Positions 31,065-40,908 of a stretch of DNA of 64,000 bases are shown piece after piece. The position numbers and the translations under genes are program-made. Every line of letters begins with the position of its first letter. The first letter of the stretch is position 1. Under the pieces are notes generated by a model that saw only the letters and a program-made list of their open reading frames with translations, searched no databases and was not told where the DNA came from. The DNA lies in the NCBI RefSeq assembly GCF_018406645.1, contig NZ_AP024546.1, positions 1,054,001-1,118,000 on the forward strand, written 5' to 3'. Source of the DNA: Lysobacter helvus. GTDB lineage: Bacteria > Pseudomonadota > Gammaproteobacteria > Xanthomonadales > Xanthomonadaceae.

Positions 31065-32552
31065 TCACCAGCGCAACTTGCGGCGCGCCAGCACGTGCGC
31101 AAGGCGATCGACGAGGGCGCGTGCTTCGGCTTCCGGCAGGCACGCAACGCGCAATGGCGTCGACGATCCCGCCCCCGCCGTATCCAGCCACACCGACGCC
31201 GTGCCCCACGGCCGGTCGAACGGCGAGCGCGACAGCGACAAGGCCTGCAACTTGTCGAGTTCGGCGAAGCGCCAGTGCTTCGACCACCAGCCGCCGCGCA
31301 CGGCGACGATGCGGTCGTTGATCGCGTAGGCCGAATGCGAGGCGTGCTTGCGCGCCACGAACGCGGCCCACGGGAGCCAGAGCAGCACGAGCAGGCCGAT
31401 GGGCCCGACGTTCCAGGTCAGGGCCGTCGCGATCGCGATCGGGATGAAGACGCCCGGCAGGAACGCGCGCACCCACGTACTCCAATGCGTGCCATGCCAG
31501 TCGAGCTGGCCCCAGCCCGCGTCCGGCGGCAACAGGTGTTCGATCAGGGCATCGCACTTCTCGGGCGTCGCGATGGGCGCGAGTTCGCGGAAGGCGCGCT
31601 GGCGTCGCTGGCCGTGTTCGCTGGTGCCCGCGCCGGCGGTGTCCACTTTCAACGTGCGTCGATGCAGCAAGCGATGCAGCAGGCCTTCCTGCATCGTCCA
31701 CGCCTGCAGGCGGCGGCGCGATGCACTGCTGCGCGTGCGCGCGAGCAGGCCGCGTTCCACCGTGAGGCGCGGGCCGTCTTCGCTCAGGCGGAAGCCGTAG
31801 TACTGCAGCAGCGCCGAGCCGATCGACAGCATGCGCAGCAACGCGATGAGCACGACCGCCAGCGACACGAGGGCGAGCGCGTACGTCGGCGCACCGAAGT
31901 GATGCGCATCGGCGAAGCCGAACAGGCTGCGCACCCAGGATTCGAAGAGGTTCTCGAGCAGGCGCGGGCTGAACTGCATCGACGCGGCGTACGCGCCGGC
32001 GAGCAGCAGCAGGCCGCGGTTGGAGATCAGGCCGTAGCGCAGGACCTCGCGCACATCCATGGCGAGCAGCGTGGTCGGTGCGGGCGCAGTGGCTTCGACG
32101 TTCGCGGCTTCCGTCGATTGCGTGGCGCCGCGATGGCGCACCAGGCGTTCCAGCGCGAGCGCATCGTCCAGGCGCAGGACGCGCATGCTCGCTTCGGGCT
32201 TGTCGCCGCCGGCCGATTCCAGCCGCACTTCCGCCACGCCGAACACGCGATGCAGCATCGACTGCTCGACGACGACGTTATGGATGCGCGCGAACGGAAT
32301 CTCGCGCCGCTGGCGATTGAGCCAACCGCTGCGGATCGTCAGGCCGTCGGTGCCGACCTGCCAGCGATACGTCAGGTATTGCAGCGCCGAGGTGAGCGTG
32401 AGGATGCCGACGCCGATCAGCGGCCACAGTTCGTCGCGGTCGCCCTTGAAGAAAAACGTGGCGATGAGCGGCAGGATGAACTGCCGCATCTGGTGCAGCA
32501 GCACGAACAGCCACGACCACGGATGCAGGCGCCGCGATTCAGAGGGCGTCAT
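31065..32552 (-). CDS. ydbT: PH domain (bPH2) membrane protein YdbT-like
   Basis: A 495-residue protein with several bacterial PH-like (bPH2) domains separated by pairs of membrane helices. The repeated pattern is visible as YRWQVGTDGLTIRSGWLNRQRREIPFARIHNVVV (in parts), then FRLSEDGPRLTVERGLLARTRSSASRRRLQ, then AINDRIVAVRGGWWSKHWRFAELDKLQAL. The usual partner YdbS is directly upstream with a 14-base overlap. The pair is widespread and of unknown mechanism; links to membrane or competence physiology are reported for homologues. The gene name follows this pairing. Confidence 0.82.
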   Translation of the reverse strand: MTPSESRRLHPWSWLFVLLHQMRQFILPLIATFFFKGDRDELWPLIGVGILTLTSALQYLTYRWQVGTDGLTIRSGWLNRQRREIPFARIHNVVVEQSMLHRVFGVAEVRLESAGGDKPEASMRVLRLDDALALERLVRHRGATQSTEAANVEATAPAPTTLLAMDVREVLRYGLISNRGLLLLAGAYAASMQFSPRLLENLFESWVRSLFGFADAHHFGAPTYALALVSLAVVLIALLRMLSIGSALLQYYGFRLSEDGPRLTVERGLLARTRSSASRRRLQAWTMQEGLLHRLLHRRTLKVDTAGAGTSEHGQRRQRAFRELAPIATPEKCDALIEHLLPPDAGWGQLDWHGTHWSTWVRAFLPGVFIPIAIATALTWNVGPIGLLVLLWLPWAAFVARKHASHSAYAINDRIVAVRGGWWSKHWRFAELDKLQALSLSRSPFDRPWGTASVWLDTAGAGSSTPLRVACLPEAEARALVDRLAHVLARRKLRW

Positions 32553-33048
32553 CGGTTTCGAGCTGGCGTGCGAGGCGGTCGCGGAGGACTTCAGCGTCGT
32601 CGGCGTCCAGGCCCGTCACCGACACGGCGCTCATCTTGCTGCCCGCGGTGTGGATGACGAGCGTGGCGAGCTTCCAGTGGCGTTCGAACGGGCCGTGCCT
32701 GAGGTCCAGGTGCTGCACGCGCGAGGCGGGCACGCGGGTTTCGCGATGGAACAGGCGTCCGCTGCGATAGCCGAAGCCGTCCTCGTCCAGCCGCCACGCC
32801 CGGGAGCGGAAGCGTTTCGCGCCGAGCCACGCACCGAGGCCCGCGCCGATGACCAGCGCGCCGAGCACGGCGGGAATCATCGGGACGTAGTGCGTCGAGG
32901 CCGACACGATTGCGACGGGAACGGCGAGCGCCAATCCCATCGTGGCGTGCGAGAGCATGAAGAGCGAACGTGCGCGCGGCGGCAGCGGGCGCCAGTCGGC
33001 GAGGACGGGGTGCGCTGCGGGATCTGCTTCGGGCACGGCGTCGGTCAT
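32539..33048 (-). CDS. ydbS: PH domain (bPH2) membrane protein YdbS-like
   Basis: A 169-residue protein with two membrane helices (SHATMGLALAVPVAIVSA and MIPAVLGALVIGAGLGAWLG) and one bPH2 domain (RAWRLDEDGFGYRSGRLFHRETRVPASRVQHL, in parts). The ATG at 33048 overlaps the stop of the lpxL-like gene (ATGA). The 3' end overlaps ydbT by 14 bases. All three genes therefore form one translationally coupled operon. Confidence 0.82.
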   Translation of the reverse strand: MTDAVPEADPAAHPVLADWRPLPPRARSLFMLSHATMGLALAVPVAIVSASTHYVPMIPAVLGALVIGAGLGAWLGAKRFRSRAWRLDEDGFGYRSGRLFHRETRVPASRVQHLDLRHGPFERHWKLATLVIHTAGSKMSAVSVTGLDADDAEVLRDRLARQLETDDAL

Positions 33049-34001
33049 GGCGGGGCTTGTCGTTTGAGCGCGTCGCGTTGCGCCCGCGCAGGGTAGCAGT
33101 CGGGCCAGTACGGATTGCCGAGCGTCGAGCCGGGCGCAGGGATCGAAAAGCGCTTGTAGGTCCACTGGTATTGCGCAGGGTCGCGGCGCGCGACGCGTTC
33201 CACCGCGGCGTTGAGGGCCGCGACGCCGTCGGCGGCATCGGGCACCGGTTCGAAGCGCAACGCGAACAGCGGGCCGTCGTCGGATTCGGCGATGCGCTCG
33301 CAATATCCCAGCAACACGATCGCGCCGGTGCGCTGCGCGAGGCGCGTCAGCAACGTCATCGTCAATGCGGGAATGCCGAAGAACGGCGCGAACTCCCCAT
33401 CGCCCGCCTTCGGTTGCTGGTCCGGCAGGATCCCGATCACGCCGCCGCCCTGCAGCAGCTTGAACAACTGGCGGATCGCGGGGCCTTCGGCGCGCACCTG
33501 CGTCACGCGATCGGCATCGCCGTGCGCGGCGCGCACGCGGCGCAGGAAGCCTTCGCCGATGCGCGATTCCGGCGGTGCATAGAGGATCGCCAGCGGCGTG
33601 CGCGCAGCGAGCCACTGGTTGAGCAATTCCCAGCTGCCGTAATGCGGCGCGGCGACGATGACGCCCTTGCCGGACGCGATCGCCGCATCGAACAGGTCCA
33701 CGCCGTGTGATTCGCGGATCGCGGCGAGGTTCTTCGCATGCGGGCGCGTCCAGAAGCGCAGGGTTTCGAAGAGTTGTCGCGCGGTCGTGCGCAGCACCCG
33801 GGCGCGCAGGCCTTCGCGCTGGCCGGGCAGCTGGTCGGGATAGGCGAGTTCGAGGTTGCGCCGCACCACCTTGCCCATGCGGCCCTGCCCCCGCGCCTGC
33901 AGGGCGGCGAAGGCATCGGCGCACCCGCGCAGCAGCGGCCACGGCAGGCGGGCAACGGTGGTGGCGAGGAAATGGAGGAAGCGCGCGGCAAGGTCGGTCA
34001 C
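33045..34001 (-). CDS. LpxL/HtrB-like lipid A acyltransferase
   Basis: Membrane-associated acyltransferase that adds secondary acyl chains to lipid A, or a related phospholipid acyltransferase. The 318-residue product has a short N-terminal hydrophobic segment and the catalytic HX4E motif in APHYGSWELLN. It also has GILPDQQPKAGDGEFAPFFG, the typical LpxL/HtrB segment, and GAIVLLGYCER. First gene of the coupled acyltransferase-ydbS-ydbT operon. The acyl donor is not inferable. Confidence 0.9.
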   Translation of the reverse strand: MTDLAARFLHFLATTVARLPWPLLRGCADAFAALQARGQGRMGKVVRRNLELAYPDQLPGQREGLRARVLRTTARQLFETLRFWTRPHAKNLAAIRESHGVDLFDAAIASGKGVIVAAPHYGSWELLNQWLAARTPLAILYAPPESRIGEGFLRRVRAAHGDADRVTQVRAEGPAIRQLFKLLQGGGVIGILPDQQPKAGDGEFAPFFGIPALTMTLLTRLAQRTGAIVLLGYCERIAESDDGPLFALRFEPVPDAADGVAALNAAVERVARRDPAQYQWTYKRFSIPAPGSTLGNPYWPDCYPARAQRDALKRQAPP

Positions 34002-34028
34002 CGGCGGAGTCTAGCGTTGCGTGACGCC

Positions 34029-34101
34029 GGGACCGGGGACCAGGGACCGGGGACCAACAGCAAGCGCCGCGCCTGGTCCCTGGTCCCCGGTCCCTGGTCC
34101 C
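34029..34101. repeat. Hairpin built from tandem heptamers (GGGACCR x4 / YGGTCCC x4)
   Basis: The left arm, 34029-34056, is exactly four heptamers alternating GGGACCG and GGGACCA. A 17-base spacer follows. The right arm, 34074-34101, is four heptamers of the complement (TGGTCCC, TGGTCCC, CGGTCCC, TGGTCCC). The arms can pair over 28 positions, with only A/G-type changes at every seventh base. It fills most of the gap between the divergent acyltransferase and dtd genes. It looks like an intergenic palindromic repeat (REP-like) rather than a terminator, as there is no T run. Confidence 0.85.
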
Positions 34102-34143
34102 GGCTTCTGCTAGCGTTTTGCGGCCACACATCGAGACCCCGAC

Positions 34144-34584
34144 ATGCTCGTCCTGATCCAGCGCGTCACCGCCGCGAGCGTGGAAGTCGAGGGCCAGGTG
34201 GTGGGCGCCATCGATGGCGGCCTGCTGGCTCTGGTCGGCATGGAGCCCGGCGACACCGACGCCCAGATCGCCCGCATGGCCGATCGGCTCCTGGGCTACC
34301 GGGTGTTCGACGACGGGGAAGGCCGGATGAACCGCTCGGTGACCGATACCGGCGGCGGGCTGCTGCTGGTCAGCCAGTTCACCCTGGCGGCCGATACCCG
34401 GTCCGGGATGCGCCCCGGCTTCAGCACGGCCGCCGCGCCTTCGGACGCTGAACCCGGCTTCAACCGCTTGCTGGCAATCTGCCGCGAAAAGCATGCGGGC
34501 AGGGTGGAAAGCGGCCGGTTCGGGGCCCATATGACCGTTCGATTGGTGAACGACGGACCGGTCACCTTCCTCCTCCGGCCCTGA
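34144..34584 (+). CDS. dtd: D-aminoacyl-tRNA deacylase
   Basis: Removes D-amino acids wrongly attached to tRNA. The 146-residue product has the family's two active-site motifs, [12 protein letters not shown] and the C-terminal NDGPVTFLL with the Gly-cis-Pro pair. The length is standard. It lies upstream of rpoD in the same orientation, separated by an apparent rpoD promoter. Confidence 0.95.
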   Translation: MLVLIQRVTAASVEVEGQVVGAIDGGLLALVGMEPGDTDAQIARMADRLLGYRVFDDGEGRMNRSVTDTGGGLLLVSQFTLAADTRSGMRPGFSTAAAPSDAEPGFNRLLAICREKHAGRVESGRFGAHMTVRLVNDGPVTFLLRP

Positions 34585-34635
34585 CCCGATCGTTCGAACC
34601 CGTCATCGTCAGGACGGAATCGACACCCCCGGGCG

Positions 34636-34641
34636 TATAAT
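34636..34641 (+). promoter_or_regulatory. Consensus -10 box (TATAAT) upstream of rpoD
   Basis: A perfect TATAAT 41 bases before the rpoD ATG. No good TTGACA is visible at 16-18 bases upstream, so the -35 is weak or another activator is used. Confidence 0.6.
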
Positions 34642-34681
34642 GCCGGGTTCTTTCAAACCCTCATCATGGTGGCGCACCTAC

Positions 34682-36541
<1,860 letters not shown>

Positions 36542-36564
36542 TCGAGGCCGCACGCAACACCCGG

Positions 36565-36590
36565 AAAAGCCCCGCCAACGCGGGGCTTTT
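36565..36590 (+). terminator. Rho-independent terminator after rpoD
   Basis: AAAAGCCCCGC-CAAC-GCGGGGCTTTT followed by TTC: an 11-bp stem including the A/T run. Confidence 0.93.
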
Positions 36591-36624
36591 TCTTTGCGCC
36601 GCGATTCGGCGTATCGTGCGCGGC

Positions 36625-36822
36625 GTGCCCGGACCCCACCAGCACCCATCCGCCGATCCCGGGGCTCCGGGTTGGCTCGCATTGCTGCGGCGGCACCTGG
36701 CCGCGGTGATCGCCATCAAGCTGGCGCTGATCGCGCTGCTGTTCTTCCTCTTCTTCTCCGCCGCGCACCGGCCTTCGCCCGGTCCCGACGACGTGTCCGA
36801 CCTCCTCCACTTGCCGAGTTGA
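36625..36822 (+). CDS. cydP: Cytochrome bd oxidase small subunit CydP-like
   Basis: A 65-residue product (GTG start; another GTG nine bases upstream is equally possible). It has a single membrane helix, [18 protein letters not shown], flanked by arginines and followed by a short polar tail. Its position directly before cydA matches the putative small subunit called CydP in related genomes. It ends five bases before the cydA ATG. The call rests on position, size and topology. Confidence 0.65.
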   Translation: MPGPHQHPSADPGAPGWLALLRRHLAAVIAIKLALIALLFFLFFSAAHRPSPGPDDVSDLLHLPS

Positions 36823-36827
36823 CGCCC

Positions 36828-38393
36828 ATGCCCGACTTCCATGTCGTGGATCTCTCACGCCTGCAGTTCGCCGTCACCGCGCTGTACCACTTCCTGTTCG
36901 TGCCGCTCACGCTGGGCCTGGCGCTGATGATGGCGATCATGGAAAGCGTGTACGTCATGACCGGGCGCGCGATCTGGAAGCAGATGACGAAGTTCTGGGG
37001 CGTGCTGTTCGGCATCAACTTCGCGATGGGCGTGGCGACCGGCATCACGATGGAGTTCCAGTTCGGCACCAACTGGGCGTACTACTCGCACTACGTCGGC
37101 GACATCTTCGGCGCGCCGCTGGCGATCGAAGGGCTGATGGCGTTCTTCCTCGAAAGCACGTTCGTCGGCCTGTTCTTCCTCGGCTGGAACAAGCTCTCGA
37201 AGCTGCAGCACCTGGTCGTGACGTGGCTGACGGCCCTGGGCGCCAACCTGTCGGCGCTGTGGATCCTGATAGCCAACGGCTGGATGCAGAACCCGGTCGG
37301 CGCGAAGTTCAACTTCGAAACCATGCGCATGGAAGTCACCGACTTCCCGGCGGTGCTGTTCAACCCGGTGGCGCAGGCGAAGTTCGTGCACACGGTGAGC
37401 GCGGGCTACGTGACCGGCGCGATGTTCGTGCTCTCGATCAGCGCGTGGTACCTGCTGCGCGGGCGCAACATCGAGTTCGCGAAGCGCTCGCTCACGGTGG
37501 CGGCGAGCTTCGGGCTGGCGTCGGCGTTGTCGGTGGTCGTGCTCGGCGACGAGAGCGGTTACACCGCGTCGGAAAACCAGAAGATGAAAGTCGCCGCGAT
37601 CGAAGCCGAGTGGCACACGCACGAAGCGCCGGCCTCGTTCACCGTCATCGGCGTGCCGAGCATGGAACGGCGCGAGACGTCCCCGGCGCTCCGCGTGCCG
37701 TGGGCGCTGGGATTGATCGCAACACGTTCGCTCGATGAGGAAGTGCCCGGCATCCACGAACTGGTGGAAGCCAATCGGCAACGCATCCGCAACGGCATCG
37801 CCGCGTATTCGGCGTTGCAGGCGGTGCGCGTGGATCCGAAGAACCCGGAGAAACGCGCCGCCTTCGAGGCGCTGCAAGGCGACCTCGGCTTCGGCCTGCT
37901 GGCCTTGCGCTACGTGAGCGATCCATCGAAAGCCGACGAATCGGTGATCGAACGCGCCGCGTGGAGCACGGTGCCGAACGTGCCCGTGCTGTTCTTCTCG
38001 TTCCGCATCATGGTCGCGCTGGGGTTGTTCTTCATCGGCCTGTTCGGCTACGCGTTCTACCTGGCGAGCACGCGCAAGCTCGACAAACCCTGGTTCCTGC
38101 GCATCGCGCTCTGGAGCCTGCCGCTGCCGTGGATCGCGATCGAACTGGGCTGGATCGTCGCCGAATACGGGCGCCAGCCTTGGGCGATCGACGGCGTGCT
38201 GCCCACCTTCCTCGGCGTGTCGTCCACCAGCTCGGGGCAGGTGATGGGCAGCCTGATCGGCTTCGTCGTGCTGTACACGGGCCTGGCGATCTTCGACGTC
38301 ATGTTGATGCGACGCACGATCATGGCCGGACCCGACGGATTGTCGATGTGGCCGCTGCCGCATCGCCGCACGCCCACCCTGCCGCACGCCTGA
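36828..38393 (+). CDS. cydA: Cytochrome bd ubiquinol oxidase subunit I
   Basis: Haem-bearing subunit of the high-affinity terminal oxidase used at low oxygen; it oxidises ubiquinol and reduces O2. The 521-residue product starts [22 protein letters not shown], containing the axial histidine of haem b595. It has the long Q-loop form (an insertion after the GYTASENQ quinol site) and the GRQPW motif ([11 protein letters not shown]). It is followed 10 bases later by cydB. Confidence 0.96.
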   Translation: MPDFHVVDLSRLQFAVTALYHFLFVPLTLGLALMMAIMESVYVMTGRAIWKQMTKFWGVLFGINFAMGVATGITMEFQFGTNWAYYSHYVGDIFGAPLAIEGLMAFFLESTFVGLFFLGWNKLSKLQHLVVTWLTALGANLSALWILIANGWMQNPVGAKFNFETMRMEVTDFPAVLFNPVAQAKFVHTVSAGYVTGAMFVLSISAWYLLRGRNIEFAKRSLTVAASFGLASALSVVVLGDESGYTASENQKMKVAAIEAEWHTHEAPASFTVIGVPSMERRETSPALRVPWALGLIATRSLDEEVPGIHELVEANRQRIRNGIAAYSALQAVRVDPKNPEKRAAFEALQGDLGFGLLALRYVSDPSKADESVIERAAWSTVPNVPVLFFSFRIMVALGLFFIGLFGYAFYLASTRKLDKPWFLRIALWSLPLPWIAIELGWIVAEYGRQPWAIDGVLPTFLGVSSTSSGQVMGSLIGFVVLYTGLAIFDVMLMRRTIMAGPDGLSMWPLPHRRTPTLPHA

Positions 38394-38403
38394 GGAGTCG
38401 GTC

Positions 38404-39528
38404 ATGTTCGACTACGAAACCCTGCGACTGATGTGGTGGCTGCTGCTGGGCGTGTTGCTGGCGGGCTTCGCCGTCACCGACGGCTACGACCTTGGCGTCG
38501 GCGCGATCCTGCGATTGATCGCGCGCGACGACGTCGAGCGGCGCATGGCGATCGAAGCGATCGAGCCGCACTGGGAAGGCCACCAGGTGTGGTTCGTGCT
38601 GGGCGGCGGCGCGGTATTCGCGGCGTGGCCCCTGTTGTACGGGGCCGCGTTCTCCGGCTTCTATTTCGCGATGTTGCTGGTGTTGCTCGCGTTGATCCTG
38701 CGTCCCGTGGGCTTCGCGTTCCGGAACAAGCTGACGTCGCTGCAATGGCGCGGCGCGTGGGACTGGGCGCTCACGATCGCGGGGGCGGTGCCGTCGCTGG
38801 TGTTCGGCGTGGCGTTCGGCAACCTGTTCCTCGGCGTGCCGTTCCATTACACCGACTCGCTGCGCTCGGTGTACGACGGCAGCTTCATCGGGTTGTTCCA
38901 TCCGTTCGCGTTGCTGTGCGGCGTGTTGAGCCTGTCGATGCTGGTGGCGCATGGCGGGACGTTTGCCGCGATGAAGATCGAGGATCCGGTCGGCGCACGC
39001 GCGCAGCGGATCGCACGCATCGCGGCGATCGTGGCGCTCGTCGCCTTCATCGGCTGCGGGCTGTGGCTGACGTCGCTGCCCGGGCACGTGCTCGCGAGCG
39101 TGGTGGATGGCAACGGGCCGTCGAATCCGCTTCACAAGCAGGTGAGCGTGGTCGCCGGCGGATGGATGACCGGCGCGGGCCGCTTGCCGTGGGCGTGGCC
39201 CGCCGCGGTGATCGCGGGCCTCGGCCTCGTCGGCGTCGTCGTGTTGCGCGCGCGTCGTCTCGCATTCGTGGCGAGCGCGATCGCGGTGGCAGCGATCGTG
39301 TTCACCGGCGGCTTCGCGTTGTTCCCGTTCCTGCTGCCGTCCGCCACCGATCCCTCGCAAGGCCTGACGGTGTGGGATGCGTCGTCGAGCAAGAGCACGC
39401 TGGGCACGATGTTGTTCGCCACCGTCGTGTTGCTGCCGCTGGTGCTGGCGTACAGCACGTGGGCGTTCCGGGTGATGCGCGGGCAGGTCACGCGCGCGCA
39501 TGTCGAAGAGTCCGAGGAGGGTTACTGA
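38404..39528 (+). CDS. cydB: Cytochrome bd ubiquinol oxidase subunit II
   Basis: Integral membrane partner of CydA. 374 residues with about eight to nine membrane helices and the family signatures GFAVTDGYDLGVGAILR and PHWEGHQVWFVLGGGAVFAAWP. The stop is directly adjacent to the cydX start (39530), so translation is coupled. Confidence 0.96.
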   Translation: MFDYETLRLMWWLLLGVLLAGFAVTDGYDLGVGAILRLIARDDVERRMAIEAIEPHWEGHQVWFVLGGGAVFAAWPLLYGAAFSGFYFAMLLVLLALILRPVGFAFRNKLTSLQWRGAWDWALTIAGAVPSLVFGVAFGNLFLGVPFHYTDSLRSVYDGSFIGLFHPFALLCGVLSLSMLVAHGGTFAAMKIEDPVGARAQRIARIAAIVALVAFIGCGLWLTSLPGHVLASVVDGNGPSNPLHKQVSVVAGGWMTGAGRLPWAWPAAVIAGLGLVGVVVLRARRLAFVASAIAVAAIVFTGGFALFPFLLPSATDPSQGLTVWDASSSKSTLGTMLFATVVLLPLVLAYSTWAFRVMRGQVTRAHVEESEEGY

Positions 39529-39529
39529 G

Positions 39530-39655
39530 ATGTGGTATTTCACCTGGATCCTGGGATTGGCGTTCGCCAGCGCGTTCGCGATCCTCAATGCCATGTGGTA
39601 CGAAATCCACGACGACAGGACGCGCGACGACGCGCCACCGCACCGGGAGCGTTGA
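39530..39655 (+). CDS. cydX: Cytochrome bd oxidase accessory subunit CydX
   Basis: A 41-residue single-helix peptide: MWYFTWILGLAFASAFAILN, then a charged tail (WYEIHDDRTRDD...). MWYF.WILG is the CydX signature. CydX stabilises the haems of the CydAB complex. The ATG begins one base after the cydB stop, and the last base of the TGA is the first base of the next ATG. Confidence 0.92.
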   Translation: MWYFTWILGLAFASAFAILNAMWYEIHDDRTRDDAPPHRER

Positions 39656-39909
39656 TGGCGAAGGCGGTGTCGCTGGTCCTGGCGTTCGCGGCAGTCGCGG
39701 CGTTGCTGGTGTTGCCTGCGATGCGGGGGCGCGAACTCACGTCGGCGGAACATGGACTGCTGACGCCGACGTTGTTCCTGGTATGCGCGTTGGTCGTCCA
39801 CGGGATCGGGTATCTGCCGGATCGGGCGTGGGTCCGGCGGATCGTGTCGCCGTGGGTGCTGTGGCCCCTTGCCGGGGTGTTGTGCCTGGCCTGGTGGCGA
39901 ATAGGCTGA
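39655..39909 (+). CDS. ybgE: Cyd operon YbgE-family membrane protein
   Basis: An 84-residue protein with two or three hydrophobic segments (VSLVLAFAAVAALLVLPAM, TPTLFLVCALVVHGIGYLP, WPLAGVLCLAWW). Position and topology match YbgE, the last gene of the E. coli cydABX operon, whose role is unknown. Its ATG overlaps the cydX stop codon by one base (TGATG). The identification rests mainly on operon context. Confidence 0.75.
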   Translation: MAKAVSLVLAFAAVAALLVLPAMRGRELTSAEHGLLTPTLFLVCALVVHGIGYLPDRAWVRRIVSPWVLWPLAGVLCLAWWRIG

Positions 39910-39942
39910 CGTCGCAACCACGGCTAAGATGCGCGTCGCGAC

Positions 39943-40015
39943 GGGCCTATAGCTCAATGGTTAGAGCAGAGGACTCATAATCCTTTGGTTCCAGGTTCGA
40001 GTCCTGGTGGGCCCA
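39943..40015 (+). tRNA. tRNA-Ile (CAU anticodon, lysidine-modified type)
   Basis: A 7-bp acceptor stem GGGCCTA/TGGGCCC with one G-T pair, a D-arm (AGCTCAATGGTTAGAGC) and an anticodon loop CTCATAA. The GACTCATAATC context is typical of the tRNA-Ile2 read as AUA after lysidine modification, rather than elongator or initiator Met. The T-arm CCAGGTTCGAGTCCTGG is perfect. The discriminator A40015 is followed by CAA, so the 3' CCA is not encoded. TAAGAT at 39925-39930 may be the -10. The defence island begins directly behind it. Confidence 0.93.
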
Positions 40016-40161
40016 CAATCTGCAGACCCTTAATGCACCCATTCGCTGGTGCAAAGTGTGATCCATCGTGTCTCACGGATTCCCTTGCGACGTACCAGCA
40101 ACCTCGCGACCACTCGAAGAATTGCTCAAGCTCAAGCGCGTCTCAAAGCATTTCAGCCGTT

Positions 40162-40908
40162 CTATCGAATCAGGGCTACCTCGGCTAGCCCGTCCAGCCG
40201 CGCCTTGGTTCGCTTCCAATTGGGCAGGTGTCGGTCAAGTAGTCGATAGAACGCTGGTCCATGGTTGTGCTCCCTGAGGTGAGTCAGCTCGTGGAGCAGC
40301 ACATAGTCGATGCATTCTCGAGGCACGCGCACTAGGCCCACGTTGAGGGAAATGCGTCCTTGGGGAGAACAACTACCCCACTGCCTGCTCATGCGCCTGA
40401 TCGACAGCGGTGGAATCGCCTTCACCCATCTCAGGCGCTCTGACATCATCGCCAGACGTGTCGGCAGGAACTCTTTTGCCCTGGCTTGGAACCACTGCTC
40501 GAGTTCGTGTCTTACGGTCTCCGGAGACCTGTTGCTCACGGCCACCTCCAGGTAGCCGGCCCGAAGGCGAACCTGGTTTCCGCCTTGGGCGCTTACGACC
40601 TTAAGGCGATAGCGGCGGCCCAAGTAAACCGCGGTCTCTCCGCTGACGTACTCGCGCGGGGTGACCACTAGCTGGCGATTTTCGACTTCCACCATCCGTC
40701 GGTGGATCCAAGCCAATCGGCGCGCTACTGCCAAGCGGATGTCAGGGTCGGCCGCCTGCAGGGGGGCATCGACCACCACGCGCCCGTCCGGTTCGACATG
40801 GATAGCGATGCTGCGCTTCACGCGTTGCTTCGAACGCCGAACCTCACAGCGAATGCGACTGTCGCCGTAAGGAAGTACCAAGCGGGTGCTGGTCTGCGCC
40901 TCCTTCAT
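40162..40908 (-). CDS. YgjP/SprT-like zinc metallopeptidase
   Basis: A 248-residue protein of the YgjP (DUF45) family. The zinc motif is HELTHLREHNH near residues 205-215, followed by the WKRTKARLD region typical of the family. The SRQWGSCSPQGRISLN stretch precedes it. The ATG overlaps the hsdR stop (ATGA), so it is translated with the restriction enzyme. Family members are often found beside type I restriction genes; a role in processing or turnover of a DNA-bound protein is conceivable but unproven. Confidence 0.85.
   Translation of the reverse strand: MKEAQTSTRLVLPYGDSRIRCEVRRSKQRVKRSIAIHVEPDGRVVVDAPLQAADPDIRLAVARRLAWIHRRMVEVENRQLVVTPREYVSGETAVYLGRRYRLKVVSAQGGNQVRLRAGYLEVAVSNRSPETVRHELEQWFQARAKEFLPTRLAMMSERLRWVKAIPPLSIRRMSRQWGSCSPQGRISLNVGLVRVPRECIDYVLLHELTHLREHNHGPAFYRLLDRHLPNWKRTKARLDGLAEVALIR

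Noticed and set aside
34029-34101. Possible CRISPR or tandem-repeat array
   Set aside because: Repeats are 7 bases long without spacers and in two mirrored blocks; no cas genes.
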